A DNA stretch of 11,047 bases from an uncultured Lactobacillus sp. (GCA_945281075.1 CALYQE010000059.1:1-11047), one strand, 5' to 3'; positions 1 through 6,467 are shown, numbered from the stretch's first letter. The notes: generated from the letters alone by a model not told the origin. Translations and numbers: made by a program.

Positions 1-1334
1 TTGTTTGAAGCAATGACGAATGGGACGTAGATTAAGAAGCCAACTACCATATTAATCAATTGTAGAATAGCTGCACGCCAATCCATAGTACCAAGAATAG
101 AGTTCAAAAATGGTGGCATTGCCCAAGTTATCTGAGTATATACTCTATTTACTAAGCCAAGGCTCAAAGCACCATAAGCAATTGAAGCCATAACTAATGG
201 AGCAATGACAAATGGAATAATATATATTGGATTTAAAACAATTGGCATACCAAACATCACAGGTTCATTAATGTTAAAAATGCCAGGAACAAGTGAAACT
301 TTAGCAACAGCTCGCTCATCTTCACGCTTAGAAAAAGCTAAAACAGCTAAAATAAGAAGCAATGTTGAACCAGCACCACCGATCCAAACATATAAATCAA
401 AATCTGTTCTAGTCCACATATAAGGCAATGGTTTCTGCATTTTATATGCACTTTGATTAGCAAGCAATGCAGTCGTCCAAATACTTTCTGTGATTGGTGC
501 CATTACATTCGTACCATGAATACCAAAGAACCAGAACAATTGAACTAAGAACGTAATCAGTATGACTGATCCATATCCCTGTCCCATTTTCATCAGCGGC
601 TCTTGAATTGTTTTGGCAATAAAGTCAATAACAGTCGTGTTATTTAAAGTAAACAAATAGTAAATAATACCAACAACATATAAACCTGCAGTTGCAGGAA
701 TAATCCCTGTGAAGGCATTTGAAACTGCAGGTGGGACACTTTCTGGCATCTTAATGGTGATGTGTTTCTTTACTAACCAAATATAAATTGAAACTGAAAT
801 AGCTCCCATAATCATAACGGTAAAGAAGCCATATGAACCAAAGTACTTGCCAAAATTGAAATAACCCCAAGCGCTAACATTTTTACCAGCAACAGCTGCA
901 CCAGCATCAGTTAAACTCTTGATATCAATTTTTGACAAAGCATTCTTTAAGTCTAAAGAAAAACTTTGAGGCAATCCCATGATAAAGGTACCTAAGGTGA
1001 CTAACCCACCGGCAATTGGTTCTACATCATATTGCCGGCACATTTGATATCCAAATGTAAATGCAAACAATACACCTAAAATAGCAGTTGTTCCTGTCCA
1101 AACTACTGCATTAATATTAATCAACCATTGCATTGAGTTGACTATACCAGTCCAACCTAAGTTTGTAGGTACATCTCTGAAGATGGCATTAAGCACATTT
1201 GCAACAGCACCAGCCATAATCAGTGGCATAAGTGAAATAAACGCGTCACGCAAAGCTACAAGCCAGCGAATTGACCCAATCTTGGCTGCGACTGGGACGA
1301 CATGCTTATTTAACCAATTTATTAAAGCATTCAT
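1..1334 (-). CDS. PTS EIIC component, lactose/cellobiose family (C-terminus beyond window)
   Basis: Integral membrane permease of a sugar phosphotransferase system; it moves a beta-glucoside or diglucoside-type sugar across the membrane while EIIA/EIIB (not in the window) phosphorylate it. Translating the minus strand from ATG at 1334 gives 444 open codons running off the left edge. The product has many hydrophobic segments and the two family signatures: GIHGTNVMAPI around His273 and NINEPVMFGMPI with Glu357. Their 84-residue spacing matches the substrate-binding His/Glu pair I recall for the ChbC structure. An AAGGAG lies 7 nt before the ATG. Family members run about 430-450 residues, so little is missing. 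The family is clear. The sugar is not: cellobiose is the default guess, but chitobiose or other beta-glucosides are possible. A cre-like site and GntR-type palindromes upstream suggest catabolite repression plus substrate induction. Confidence 0.93.
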   Translation of the reverse strand, partial: MNALINWLNKHVVPVAAKIGSIRWLVALRDAFISLMPLIMAGAVANVLNAIFRDVPTNLGWTGIVNSMQWLININAVVWTGTTAILGVLFAFTFGYQMCRQYDVEPIAGGLVTLGTFIMGLPQSFSLDLKNALSKIDIKSLTDAGAAVAGKNVSAWGYFNFGKYFGSYGFFTVMIMGAISVSIYIWLVKKHITIKMPESVPPAVSNAFTGIIPATAGLYVVGIIYYLFTLNNTTVIDFIAKTIQEPLMKMGQGYGSVILITFLVQLFWFFGIHGTNVMAPITESIWTTALLANQSAYKMQKPLPYMWTRTDFDLYVWIGGAGSTLLLILAVLAFSKREDERAVAKVSLVPGIFNINEPVMFGMPIVLNPIYIIPFVIAPLVMASIAYGALSLGLVNRVYTQITWAMPPFLNSILGTMDWRAAILQLINMVVGFLIYVPFVIASN

Positions 1335-1369
1335 AATAATTCTCCTTACTATATTTCTACTCCAACTGA

Positions 1370-1378
1370 ATTATAACA
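1370..1378 (-). promoter_or_regulatory. Extended -10 promoter of the PTS EIIC gene
   Basis: The minus strand reads TGTTATAAT, a perfect -10 box with the TGn extension, placing the start site near 1363 and giving a leader of about 30 nt before the ATG. At 17-bp spacing the -35 hexamer is poor (TAAAGC) and lies inside the adjacent cre-like site, so CcpA binding would block the promoter directly. Confidence 0.7.
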
Positions 1379-1384
1379 CATAAT

Positions 1385-1400
1385 TTGGAAACGCTTTAGT
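1385..1400 (-). promoter_or_regulatory. cre-like CcpA site (copy A)
   Basis: The plus strand reads TTGGAAACGCTTTAGT; the minus-strand core CTAAAGCGTTTCCA matches the cre consensus TGWAANCGNWWNCA except at the two outermost 5' positions. It overlaps the -35 region of the EIIC promoter, a classical repression position. The same core recurs at 1692-1707. Binding is inferred from consensus only. Confidence 0.55.
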
Positions 1401-1441
1401 ATTTTTGGGCAGAAATCCGCGTGGCTGTAGCGCTGACAGCA

Positions 1442-1455
1442 TTGGTATACACCAA
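1442..1455. promoter_or_regulatory. GntR/HutC-type operator 1
   Basis: TTGGTATACACCAA is a near-perfect palindrome with the GGTATA..ACC pattern typical of GntR/HutC repressor operators (TreR- and NagR-like sites). It lies about 70 bp upstream of the EIIC -10 box. No GntR-family gene is in the window, so the regulator must be encoded elsewhere, possibly just beyond the left edge with other PTS genes. Confidence 0.55.
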
Positions 1456-1479
1456 AGTAAGCTCATAATCACGGTATAT

Positions 1480-1499
1480 TTATTGATTATCATCAATAA
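1480..1499. repeat. Short inverted repeat between two operators
   Basis: An 8-bp perfect stem, TTATTGAT (1480-1487) with ATCAATAA (1492-1499), and a 4-nt loop. It sits between an isolated GGTATAT half-site (1473-1479) and operator 2. It may add to regulator binding or be chance in AT-rich DNA. Confidence 0.35.
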
Positions 1500-1511
1500 T
1501 GGTATATACCA
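1500..1511. promoter_or_regulatory. GntR/HutC-type operator 2 (perfect palindrome)
   Basis: TGGTATATACCA is a perfect 12-bp palindrome, 57 bp from operator 1 centre to centre. The GGTATAT half-site at 1473 lies about midway (29 and 28 bp). The pair could support cooperative or looped repression of the EIIC promoter. Assignment to the GntR/HutC family rests on operator resemblance. Confidence 0.58.
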
Positions 1512-1624
1512 AAGTTTTTTTAAAAAAACCATAAATATAATTACAAAGAAAGCTTTTTCAGCATTTGTATAGCAAAGACAGGCAGTTTTGAGGAAATTTT
1601 GAGATAATCTTTTTGATTGCAACT

Positions 1625-1656
1625 AAAAACCAAGCAGCAATTACCACTTGGTTTTT
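1625..1656. terminator. Hairpin terminator, probably bidirectional
   Basis: AAAAACCAAG (1625-1634) pairs with CTTGGTTTTT (1647-1656) around a 12-nt loop, with T-runs on both strands. In the minus direction it lies just after the five-codon ORF and about 290 nt upstream of the EIIC start. It would stop any transcript entering from copy B of the duplicated control module or from deoR read-through. Confidence 0.6.
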
Positions 1657-1658
1657 AC

Positions 1659-1676
1659 TTATTTAGTTTTTGCCAT
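1659..1676 (-). other. Five-codon ORF with Shine-Dalgarno: leader peptide or gene remnant
   Basis: The minus strand reads AAAGGA, then 6 nt, then ATG GCA AAA ACT AAA TAA, encoding Met-Ala-Lys-Thr-Lys. The terminator hairpin at 1625-1656 begins 2 nt after the stop, and cre-like copy B lies about 16 nt upstream. It may be a tiny leader peptide coupled to the terminator, the stub of a deleted PTS-type gene, or coincidence. Confidence 0.3.
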
Positions 1677-1691
1677 TTTTATTCCTTTAAG

Positions 1692-1707
1692 TTGGGAACG
1701 CTTTAGA
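1692..1707 (-). promoter_or_regulatory. cre-like CcpA site (copy B)
   Basis: TTGGGAACGCTTTAGA on the plus strand differs from the copy at 1385-1400 in 2 of 16 bases. It lies exactly 57 bp before operator 3, as copy A does before operator 1. No gene of ordinary size follows on the minus strand before the terminator. Confidence 0.45.
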
Positions 1708-1748
1708 ATTTAATGTGAGTGTTCATTGTGGCGATTAAAATTGCAAAA

Positions 1749-1762
1749 TTGGTATGAACCAT
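1749..1762. promoter_or_regulatory. GntR/HutC-type operator 3 (degenerate)
   Basis: TTGGTATGAACCAT keeps both TGGT and ACCA arms at the spacing of operators 1 and 2 but has a less symmetric centre. It is collinear with operator 1 at a 307-bp offset. This makes it the third likely site for the same unseen repressor, or a decaying copy. Confidence 0.42.
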
Positions 1763-1984
1763 GAACAACTAATATTCTTAATATACTAGTCATAGTCAGA
1801 CTTTAAAAATATTTTATATTATTTTTTCCTTATTTACTCAAAAACTTTATTTAAAGAAGCTGGTAACACTATCTGCCTTTTTAGATAAAAAAGCCAGTAA
1901 TTATTAAGATAAAAACTTATAAAAGAGTTTTTCAAATATTGAATTTTTCAAGATAAAAATATTTAAGACTTTATTTGCTTGCTA
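1763..1984. other. AT-rich non-coding stretch downstream of deoR
   Basis: Together with the elements above, this forms the roughly 650-bp gap between the EIIC and deoR genes. I see no convincing coding frame. The only clear structure is an imperfect hairpin: 1873-1882 (CTGCCTTTTT) pairs with 1888-1897, with one C-C mismatch. It lies about 90 nt beyond the deoR stop but lacks a T-run on the minus strand, so it is a poor intrinsic terminator. The rest is A/T runs. Confidence 0.5.
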
Positions 1985-2731
1985 TTAAAAAATTAAATTT
2001 ACATTTTTTTGTTTAAAATATTCTACCCATTCAGTATCAGGTTTTTTATCCGTAATTACATCACTCAATTTTGAAATATCTATTAGATGAACAAAACCTT
2101 TTTTCCAAAATTTAGTGGAGTCTACAAGAAGATAGACTTCATTTGCTTGCTCAATCATAATCTTCTTAATTACGGCTTCAGAATCTGTTGAGTCTGTGAC
2201 ACCTTGAGCTATATCTAAGCCCTTACAGCTAATTAAGGCAACATCCACATTGTAGTTTCTTAAAGTACGCTCCGCAATCACACCATGAAATGAAAGGCTT
2301 TGTCTATCTAATATTCCACCTGAAGAAATAAAGTTGGCTTTGCCATTGTATAGTTGCCTAGGAACTTCAGCAGAATTAGAAACAATTGTCAAATTTGTAT
2401 CCCTTAGAAATTTGATGGCATTGACAACCGTCGAACTTGAATCAGCAAAAACACTACTGTAATTTTTCAACAGTGATGTAACTTTTAAAGCTATCTTATC
2501 TTTATTTTCTTTGTTTCTAGCTAAGCGTCTATAAAACGGTACTGCAAAATCAATTTTAGATTCATTTAGAATTGCCCCACCATATGTACGAGTAATTAGC
2601 CCTTCTGATTCAAGTTGACTTAAATCCCTTCTAATAGTCTGATTTGTAACACCAAATTTTTTACTTAAATCAGAAATATTAACAGAATGATTATCTATCA
2701 AATCTTTTTTTATTAATTCTATTCTTTCCAT
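1985..2731 (-). CDS. DeoR-family sugar-metabolism repressor
   Basis: A cytoplasmic DNA-binding repressor of 248 residues, the usual size for the family. The N-terminus is a DeoR winged helix-turn-helix (about residues 1-55, with VTNQTIRRDL as recognition helix and RTYGGAI ending the wing). The rest matches the DeoR sensor domain: FADSSST, IVSNSAE, SSGGILDRQSLSFHG, LISCKGLD and LVDSTKFWKKG, which in the family bind phosphorylated sugar intermediates. ATG at 2731 is preferred: it puts the HTH at the normal distance from the N-terminus and has a partial GGGA Shine-Dalgarno. An in-frame GTG at 2743 would add four residues but has its purine run directly against it. Its position beside the divergent locus suggests that it controls those two operons; this is inference from context. 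Sites 6268-6283 and 6449-6465 are candidate targets. Confidence 0.9.
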   Translation of the reverse strand: MERIELIKKDLIDNHSVNISDLSKKFGVTNQTIRRDLSQLESEGLITRTYGGAILNESKIDFAVPFYRRLARNKENKDKIALKVTSLLKNYSSVFADSSSTVVNAIKFLRDTNLTIVSNSAEVPRQLYNGKANFISSGGILDRQSLSFHGVIAERTLRNYNVDVALISCKGLDIAQGVTDSTDSEAVIKKIMIEQANEVYLLVDSTKFWKKGFVHLIDISKLSDVITDKKPDTEWVEYFKQKNVNLIF

Positions 2732-2763
2732 ATAAGTTCCCACTTCCGACAGTCTTTAAATCT

Positions 2764-2772
2764 ATTCTAGCA
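2764..2772 (-). promoter_or_regulatory. Extended -10 promoter of the DeoR-family gene
   Basis: The minus strand reads TGCTAGAAT, a TGn-extended -10 box, about 30 bp upstream of the ATG. The -35 at 17-bp spacing is TATTAT, which is weak. With the terminator just upstream, this supports independent transcription of the regulator. Confidence 0.5.
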
Positions 2773-2820
2773 AATGTTTAATTAATATAATACAAAAATA
2801 TATCTAACTTTTAAAAAATA

Positions 2821-2854
2821 AAATAAGACCAAGTTTAAAGACTTGATCTTATTT
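2821..2854 (-). terminator. Intrinsic terminator of the aldolase operon
   Basis: AAATAAGACCAAGT (2821-2834) and ACTTGATCTTATTT (2841-2854) form a 14-bp stem with one mismatch and a 6-nt loop. On the minus strand the hairpin is followed by a T-rich tract. It lies 46 nt after the aldolase stop and ends the minus arm before deoR. Confidence 0.75.
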
Positions 2855-2900
2855 GCTAAAAACAAATTTAACTTTAGTAGTAATTAAAAGGGTAAAAACT

Positions 2901-3755
2901 TTAATAATTATCTAGTTTTAACTCGGCCTTACTCTGTGAACCAAGTACGTGAATCTTATGAACAGCCTCATCTTTTATCCCCTCACGAACATATTTTTGA
3001 ACCTCAAGGTAAAGCTGATCACGATGTTTATTAAATGCTTTCATAGCCGCAATACCAAGATCAGTATGAATATTAACCTTGCAAATTCCCATTGAAACTG
3101 CCTTAGAAACTTGATCATCCGGAATTCCCGATGCGCCATGCAGAACTAGTGGAACCGACACCACATTAGATACTTTTTCTAATACATCAAAATTAAGGCT
3201 TGGCTTTGAAGTATATACGCCATGAACTTGACCAATTGCAACCGCTAAAGAGTCACAATGCGTTTGATCCACAAATTTTTTAGCAATCGATGGATCGGTA
3301 TATTTATAGTTCTCCATTGCCTTTTCATATTTATTTGGATCCGCCACATGACCAAGCTCAGCCTCAACACCAACATTCAAAGGGTGAAAATATTCAACTA
3401 CTTTTTTCGTTTCGGCAACATTTTCTTCAAACGATAGCTGAGAGGCATCACGCATTACAGAATTCATACCATAATCATATCCATTTTTAACGATATCAAA
3501 ACTGCGTCCATGATCCCAATGTGTTATTACTGGTAATGATGAATGCTTTGCCATTGAGACCATCATGCCAGCGTATTCCTCAAAAATAGTATTATGGATA
3601 AAACCTGTACCAAATGAAATAATCACAGGTGAATTTTCCTGCTCACAGGCATCCATTACTCCTTCAAGCATTTCGACGTTCCAAACATTAAAATGAGGAA
3701 TTGCAAAATGGTTTTTTTGAGCAATTTTTTCCCAATATCTTACATCTGCCAACAT
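2901..3755 (-). CDS. Class II (zinc) ketose-(bis)phosphate aldolase, GatY/KbaY/FbaA family
   Basis: A cytosolic TIM-barrel aldolase cleaving a ketose phosphate to dihydroxyacetone phosphate and an aldehyde. From ATG at 3755 it has 284 residues, the length of GatY/KbaY tagatose-bisphosphate aldolases. Catalytic Asp81 and zinc ligand His82 lie in THWDHGR; the other zinc histidines are His178 (GQVHGVY) and His206 (LHGASG). The phosphate-binding GASGIPDD and NIHTDL segments are present. These positions agree within two residues with Asp82, His83, His180 and His208 of GatY. His230 in NIHTDL is unusual: fructose-bisphosphate aldolases usually have Asp and tagatose enzymes Ala there. The substrate may therefore be a different ketose-1-phosphate or bisphosphate. 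A GGGAG lies 10 nt before the ATG; a TTG three codons upstream is too close to it. It follows the dehydrogenase by 20 nt and is last in its operon. Confidence 0.9.
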   Translation of the reverse strand: MLADVRYWEKIAQKNHFAIPHFNVWNVEMLEGVMDACEQENSPVIISFGTGFIHNTIFEEYAGMMVSMAKHSSLPVITHWDHGRSFDIVKNGYDYGMNSVMRDASQLSFEENVAETKKVVEYFHPLNVGVEAELGHVADPNKYEKAMENYKYTDPSIAKKFVDQTHCDSLAVAIGQVHGVYTSKPSLNFDVLEKVSNVVSVPLVLHGASGIPDDQVSKAVSMGICKVNIHTDLGIAAMKAFNKHRDQLYLEVQKYVREGIKDEAVHKIHVLGSQSKAELKLDNY

Positions 3756-3775
3756 TATATTCAATCTCCCAAAAT

Positions 3776-4852
3776 TTAATCATCAAAATCATAATGAAAT
3801 ACAACTTTTATAGCTGACTTGTCAGCCATAGCATCAAAGCCCTTCTGCCACTCTGAAAGACCATATCTATGGGTAATCATTGATTCAACATCGACCTTAT
3901 GAGCAGCCAACAATTTTGTCGTCCGACGCCAAGTTGATGAACTATAGGCTTGATGCCCTTTAATATCAATGTTCCACTCAGTAATACGGTTAATTGGGTA
4001 ATTAAATGATTTATATCCCATACCCACACGTACAATTGTTGCATTTGGGCAAACCATTTCAATAGATTGATGTAAGGCTACCATTGCTCCAGAACATTCA
4101 ATAACAGTGCCCAGGTTCTCTTCTCCAATTATTTCCTTGCAGCGCTTCACTACATCTTCTTTGGAACCGTTAACGCAGTCCGTAGCCCCCAATTTCTTAG
4201 CTATATCAAAACGATATTTGGTATCTGCATCAAGGCCAACCACGACTATCTTCAAAGCACCTATTAGTTTAGCTATCTGTACTGAAAAAAGACCTAAAGG
4301 GCCCGTACCAAACACTACCACATCATCGCCAGGTTTTAATCCGGATTGTTCAGCTACTGCTTTATAAGCATTACTAATAGGATCAAGACAACTTGCCTCT
4401 TCATATTTGACATTATCTGGAATTCTCCAAAGTGCATGTTTGTGAATACGCAAAATTTCACCAGGAACTAAGCAGTATTTTGTAAAGCCGCCACCCCAGT
4501 GATTATTATCTAAACCTAAGTTGATTTTATGTGGACAAAGTAAGAAATCACCCTCATCACAAGCGGGACACAATCCACAAACATGACCAGTATTGTCAGA
4601 AACTACTCTATCGCCAACTTTCCAGTCAGTAACCTTGCTTCCAACTTTAACAACATCACCCGCAAATTCATGTCCACGAATAGAGTTAAAATCTTTTGAT
4701 CCATTATCAACTTTATAATGTTTCATATCCGCGCCGCAAATTGTTGCAGCCTTAATCTCAATTAAAACATCTTCCGGACCCACTTCAGGCACCGGTACAT
4801 CAATCATTTTATAGCCACCAAATGGCTTACCATAGCGAGCTAATGCTTTCAT
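3776..4852 (-). CDS. Zinc-dependent medium-chain dehydrogenase, polyol or sugar type
   Basis: Predicted NAD(P)-dependent oxidoreductase of 358 residues, interconverting an alcohol and a ketone on a polyol or sugar. The N-terminal GroES-like domain carries catalytic zinc ligands Cys39 (ICGAD) and His61-Glu62 (GHEFAG), and a complete structural-zinc set Cys92, Cys95, Cys98 and Cys106. The Rossmann domain has GTGPLG near 182-187 and the strand VVVGLDAD, where the usual NAD-selecting Asp position is shifted, so the cofactor is uncertain. Asp157 (LDP) replaces the Glu of the EP motif that completes the catalytic site in sorbitol dehydrogenases. The start at 4852 is chosen because the glycine-rich family start MKALARYG begins there with GAAGG 8 nt upstream; a longer frame to 4930 would overlap the preceding gene. 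It lies 19 nt after the MFS stop, clearly co-transcribed. Threonine/butanediol dehydrogenase-like activity is less likely from context. Confidence 0.88.
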   Translation of the reverse strand: MKALARYGKPFGGYKMIDVPVPEVGPEDVLIEIKAATICGADMKHYKVDNGSKDFNSIRGHEFAGDVVKVGSKVTDWKVGDRVVSDNTGHVCGLCPACDEGDFLLCPHKINLGLDNNHWGGGFTKYCLVPGEILRIHKHALWRIPDNVKYEEASCLDPISNAYKAVAEQSGLKPGDDVVVFGTGPLGLFSVQIAKLIGALKIVVVGLDADTKYRFDIAKKLGATDCVNGSKEDVVKRCKEIIGEENLGTVIECSGAMVALHQSIEMVCPNATIVRVGMGYKSFNYPINRITEWNIDIKGHQAYSSSTWRRTTKLLAAHKVDVESMITHRYGLSEWQKGFDAMADKSAIKVVFHYDFDD

Positions 4853-4871
4853 ATCATTTACCTTCTTTCCT

Positions 4872-6233
4872 TTATATTGAACCAATTTCTTCAACAGATT
4901 TTCCTCTGGTTTCAATCCCAAAAATTCCAATCATAAGAGCAGTAATTAAACAAGTAACACCAAGTAGTATAAAAACACCGGTAACACCAACTGTATCTAA
5001 TAATTTAGCAACTACGAACGGAACAATAATTCCACTAATTCTACCTATTGCATTACATATACCTGACCCTCGTAATTTTGCATTTGTCGGCCAAATTTCA
5101 GGAACATACACTGCTGAGGCATAACAAACAAACATATAGACTGAGATCATTAAAAAGAAGCCTAAAATTGAAATCATTAGCATTCCTTTTTGTAATGAAT
5201 AAATATAGCCTAAAATAGCCATAATGCTCAATAAGCCTATTCCCATTGCTTTTCGTGGAATTTTATCCATTATTAAAGTGGCTATAAATATGCCTACAGG
5301 TGCCCCAAACATATTCATGGTATTGAGAAAAACAGAATTTTTAATATTAATTCCTTGTGTTAAAAACATTGTTGGTAGCCAATTTATCAAAGTATATTGC
5401 GTAACGTTCATTGCAATTAACGAAAAGGAACCTAAAACAACTCTCTTCAAAAGGTCACCTTTAAATAGTTCAGAATAAGAAATATTCTGTTTAATATTCA
5501 CATTTTCTTTCTTGGCACTGGGCAAATTACTATGAGTTTCTTTAATTACTTCATTTTCAATGCTAGTTAACACTTTTGTCGCTTCATTATAGCGTCCCTT
5601 AGATTCTAACCATCTAGGACTCTCGGGAAAGACCTTCCATGCAACACAAGAAATGAGGCTGGACAGAACAGCCGGAATTATGAATTGCAAACGCCAATTC
5701 ATATCGGGGGCAACTGTTTCCGTTAAAAACATTGCAATTACTGAACATACTGGATATGACCAGTTTCCAATAAAAGAAACACGTGATGACCAAGTACCTC
5801 TACTTCTTGAAGGCATATATTCAGTAAAGCTAGCAAAAAGAATTGTTAACAGTGCACCTAAAGCTATACCCATAAAAAAGCGGTCAAACATCAAGAAACT
5901 CATATTCGGAGACGCAGCTGCAATTATCATTGTTAATATATGCATCACCTCAAAAAACAAAAATGTTTTCTTTCTACCTGATCTATCTCCTACATAACCA
6001 CCTAGCAAAGCTCCAAAAAACATTCCTGCAGTACTTAAAGAAGTGAACAAAGCAGTTAAATTATTATTAGTCCAGCCGATGGTTTTTAACTGTGCCAAAA
6101 CTAGTCCACCAATTGCATTGCTCCAGCATGTTAATAGCGCAAATCCTACAATGAGAAATATTTTCCAATGAAATTTACTTGTTGGAAGTCTATCCAGTCT
6201 GGATCCCGCATGAGGTATTTTTCCATTTTCCAT
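4872..6233 (-). CDS. MFS sugar/polyol transporter (minus arm)
   Basis: A 453-residue major facilitator of the sugar porter-like group, placed in the cytoplasmic membrane with about 12 hydrophobic segments and a cytoplasmic loop near 210-260. Family marks in order: GGYVGDRSGRKK (78-89, loop 2-3 motif), RFFMG (118-122), FPESPRWLE (202-210), PEIWPTNAKLRGSG (378-391) and ETRGKSVEEI (441-450). It probably imports the substrate unphosphorylated by cation symport. The AAGGAGG Shine-Dalgarno 5 nt before the ATG is ideal. It opens the minus-arm operon with the dehydrogenase and aldolase. It is collinear with the plus-arm MFS: the PRK and ETR motifs fall at nearly the same residue numbers. The two are clearly paralogues but well diverged, so different substrates are plausible. 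Confidence 0.9.
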   Translation of the reverse strand: MENGKIPHAGSRLDRLPTSKFHWKIFLIVGFALLTCWSNAIGGLVLAQLKTIGWTNNNLTALFTSLSTAGMFFGALLGGYVGDRSGRKKTFLFFEVMHILTMIIAAASPNMSFLMFDRFFMGIALGALLTILFASFTEYMPSRSRGTWSSRVSFIGNWSYPVCSVIAMFLTETVAPDMNWRLQFIIPAVLSSLISCVAWKVFPESPRWLESKGRYNEATKVLTSIENEVIKETHSNLPSAKKENVNIKQNISYSELFKGDLLKRVVLGSFSLIAMNVTQYTLINWLPTMFLTQGINIKNSVFLNTMNMFGAPVGIFIATLIMDKIPRKAMGIGLLSIMAILGYIYSLQKGMLMISILGFFLMISVYMFVCYASAVYVPEIWPTNAKLRGSGICNAIGRISGIIVPFVVAKLLDTVGVTGVFILLGVTCLITALMIGIFGIETRGKSVEEIGSI

Positions 6234-6267
6234 TTTGACCTCCTTATTAGAAAGTCCTTATTACTAT

Positions 6268-6283
6268 TTGAGTCATGACTCAA
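6268..6283. promoter_or_regulatory. Perfect 16-bp palindromic operator at the minus-arm start site
   Basis: TTGAGTCATGACTCAA is its own reverse complement over all 16 bases. It lies 2 bp downstream of the minus-arm -10 region (6286-6291), covering the expected transcription start, an ideal repressor position. No second copy was found in the window. The neighbouring DeoR protein is the nearest candidate binder, but this is not shown. Confidence 0.65.
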
Positions 6284-6285
6284 CT

Positions 6286-6316
6286 TTTATACTAGGCTAA
6301 AAATGTCAAAAGTCAA
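6286..6316 (-). promoter_or_regulatory. Promoter of the MFS-dehydrogenase-aldolase operon
   Basis: The minus strand has TTGACT (6311-6316), a second TTGACA just downstream, and TAGTATAAA over 6286-6294. TTGACT with TAGTAT gives 16-bp spacing; with TATAAA it gives 19 bp. This is the strongest sigma-A-like signal in the divergent region, and the start site falls in the palindrome. Confidence 0.6.
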
Positions 6317-6332
6317 TATTATTTTTATTTTT

Positions 6333-6346
6333 TGTTTTCGTTTAAT
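6333..6346 (-). promoter_or_regulatory. cre-like site upstream of the minus-arm promoter
   Basis: The minus strand reads ATTAAACGAAAACA, matching TGWAANCGNWWNCA except at the first two positions. It lies about 16 bp upstream of the -35 box. Only moderately convincing because the surroundings are so A/T-rich. Confidence 0.35.
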
Positions 6347-6448
6347 ACATTAATTATTTATTAAAGTGTTGTTTTATCAGCATTTATTGCAGAACAGTTT
6401 GCCTTATTATTTTATTTTGCATTCTTTTTTTACATTTTATGTTTCAAA

Positions 6449-6465
6449 ACAACATTTTTTGTTGT
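6449..6465 (+). promoter_or_regulatory. Inverted-repeat operator in the plus-arm promoter
   Basis: ACAACA (6449-6454), five T, then TGTTGT (6460-6465) form a perfect 6-5-6 inverted repeat ending 2 bp before a CATAAT -10 candidate (6468-6473). A TGTTGT half-site also occurs at 6367-6372. The arms resemble the TGTTT-rich sites of DeoR-family repressors such as LacR and FruR, so the adjacent DeoR protein is a reasonable binder. It is unlike the 16-bp palindrome on the other arm. Confidence 0.45.
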
Positions 6466-6467
6466 AC

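Noticed and set aside
1371..1622. Minus-strand open frame of 83 codons upstream of the PTS gene
   Set aside because: It starts at TTG without a ribosome binding site, runs through both GntR-type operators, the cre-like site and into the -10 box, and has no recognisable domain. It is control DNA.
1930..1975. Repeated TTTTTCAA/TTGAA motifs downstream of deoR
   Set aside because: Short matches in an extremely A/T-rich stretch with no consistent spacing; chance explains them.
2732..2743. GTG start four codons upstream for the DeoR-family gene
   Set aside because: The only purine-rich stretch abuts the GTG; the ATG at 2731 gives the normal family N-terminus. The difference is small and cannot be settled from sequence.
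3290..3490. Plus-strand open frame within the aldolase gene
   Set aside because: It is antisense to a well-supported gene with intact catalytic motifs and has no ribosome binding site or homology I recognise.
2901..3755. Naming the aldolase gatY, kbaY or fba
   Set aside because: Family and length fit, but the His in the substrate loop and the lack of a tagatose or galactitol PTS make a specific symbol unsafe.
4853..4930. N-terminal extension of the minus-arm dehydrogenase
   Set aside because: It would overlap the 3' end of the MFS gene and precede the normal family start; the ATG at 4852 has its own GAAGG.
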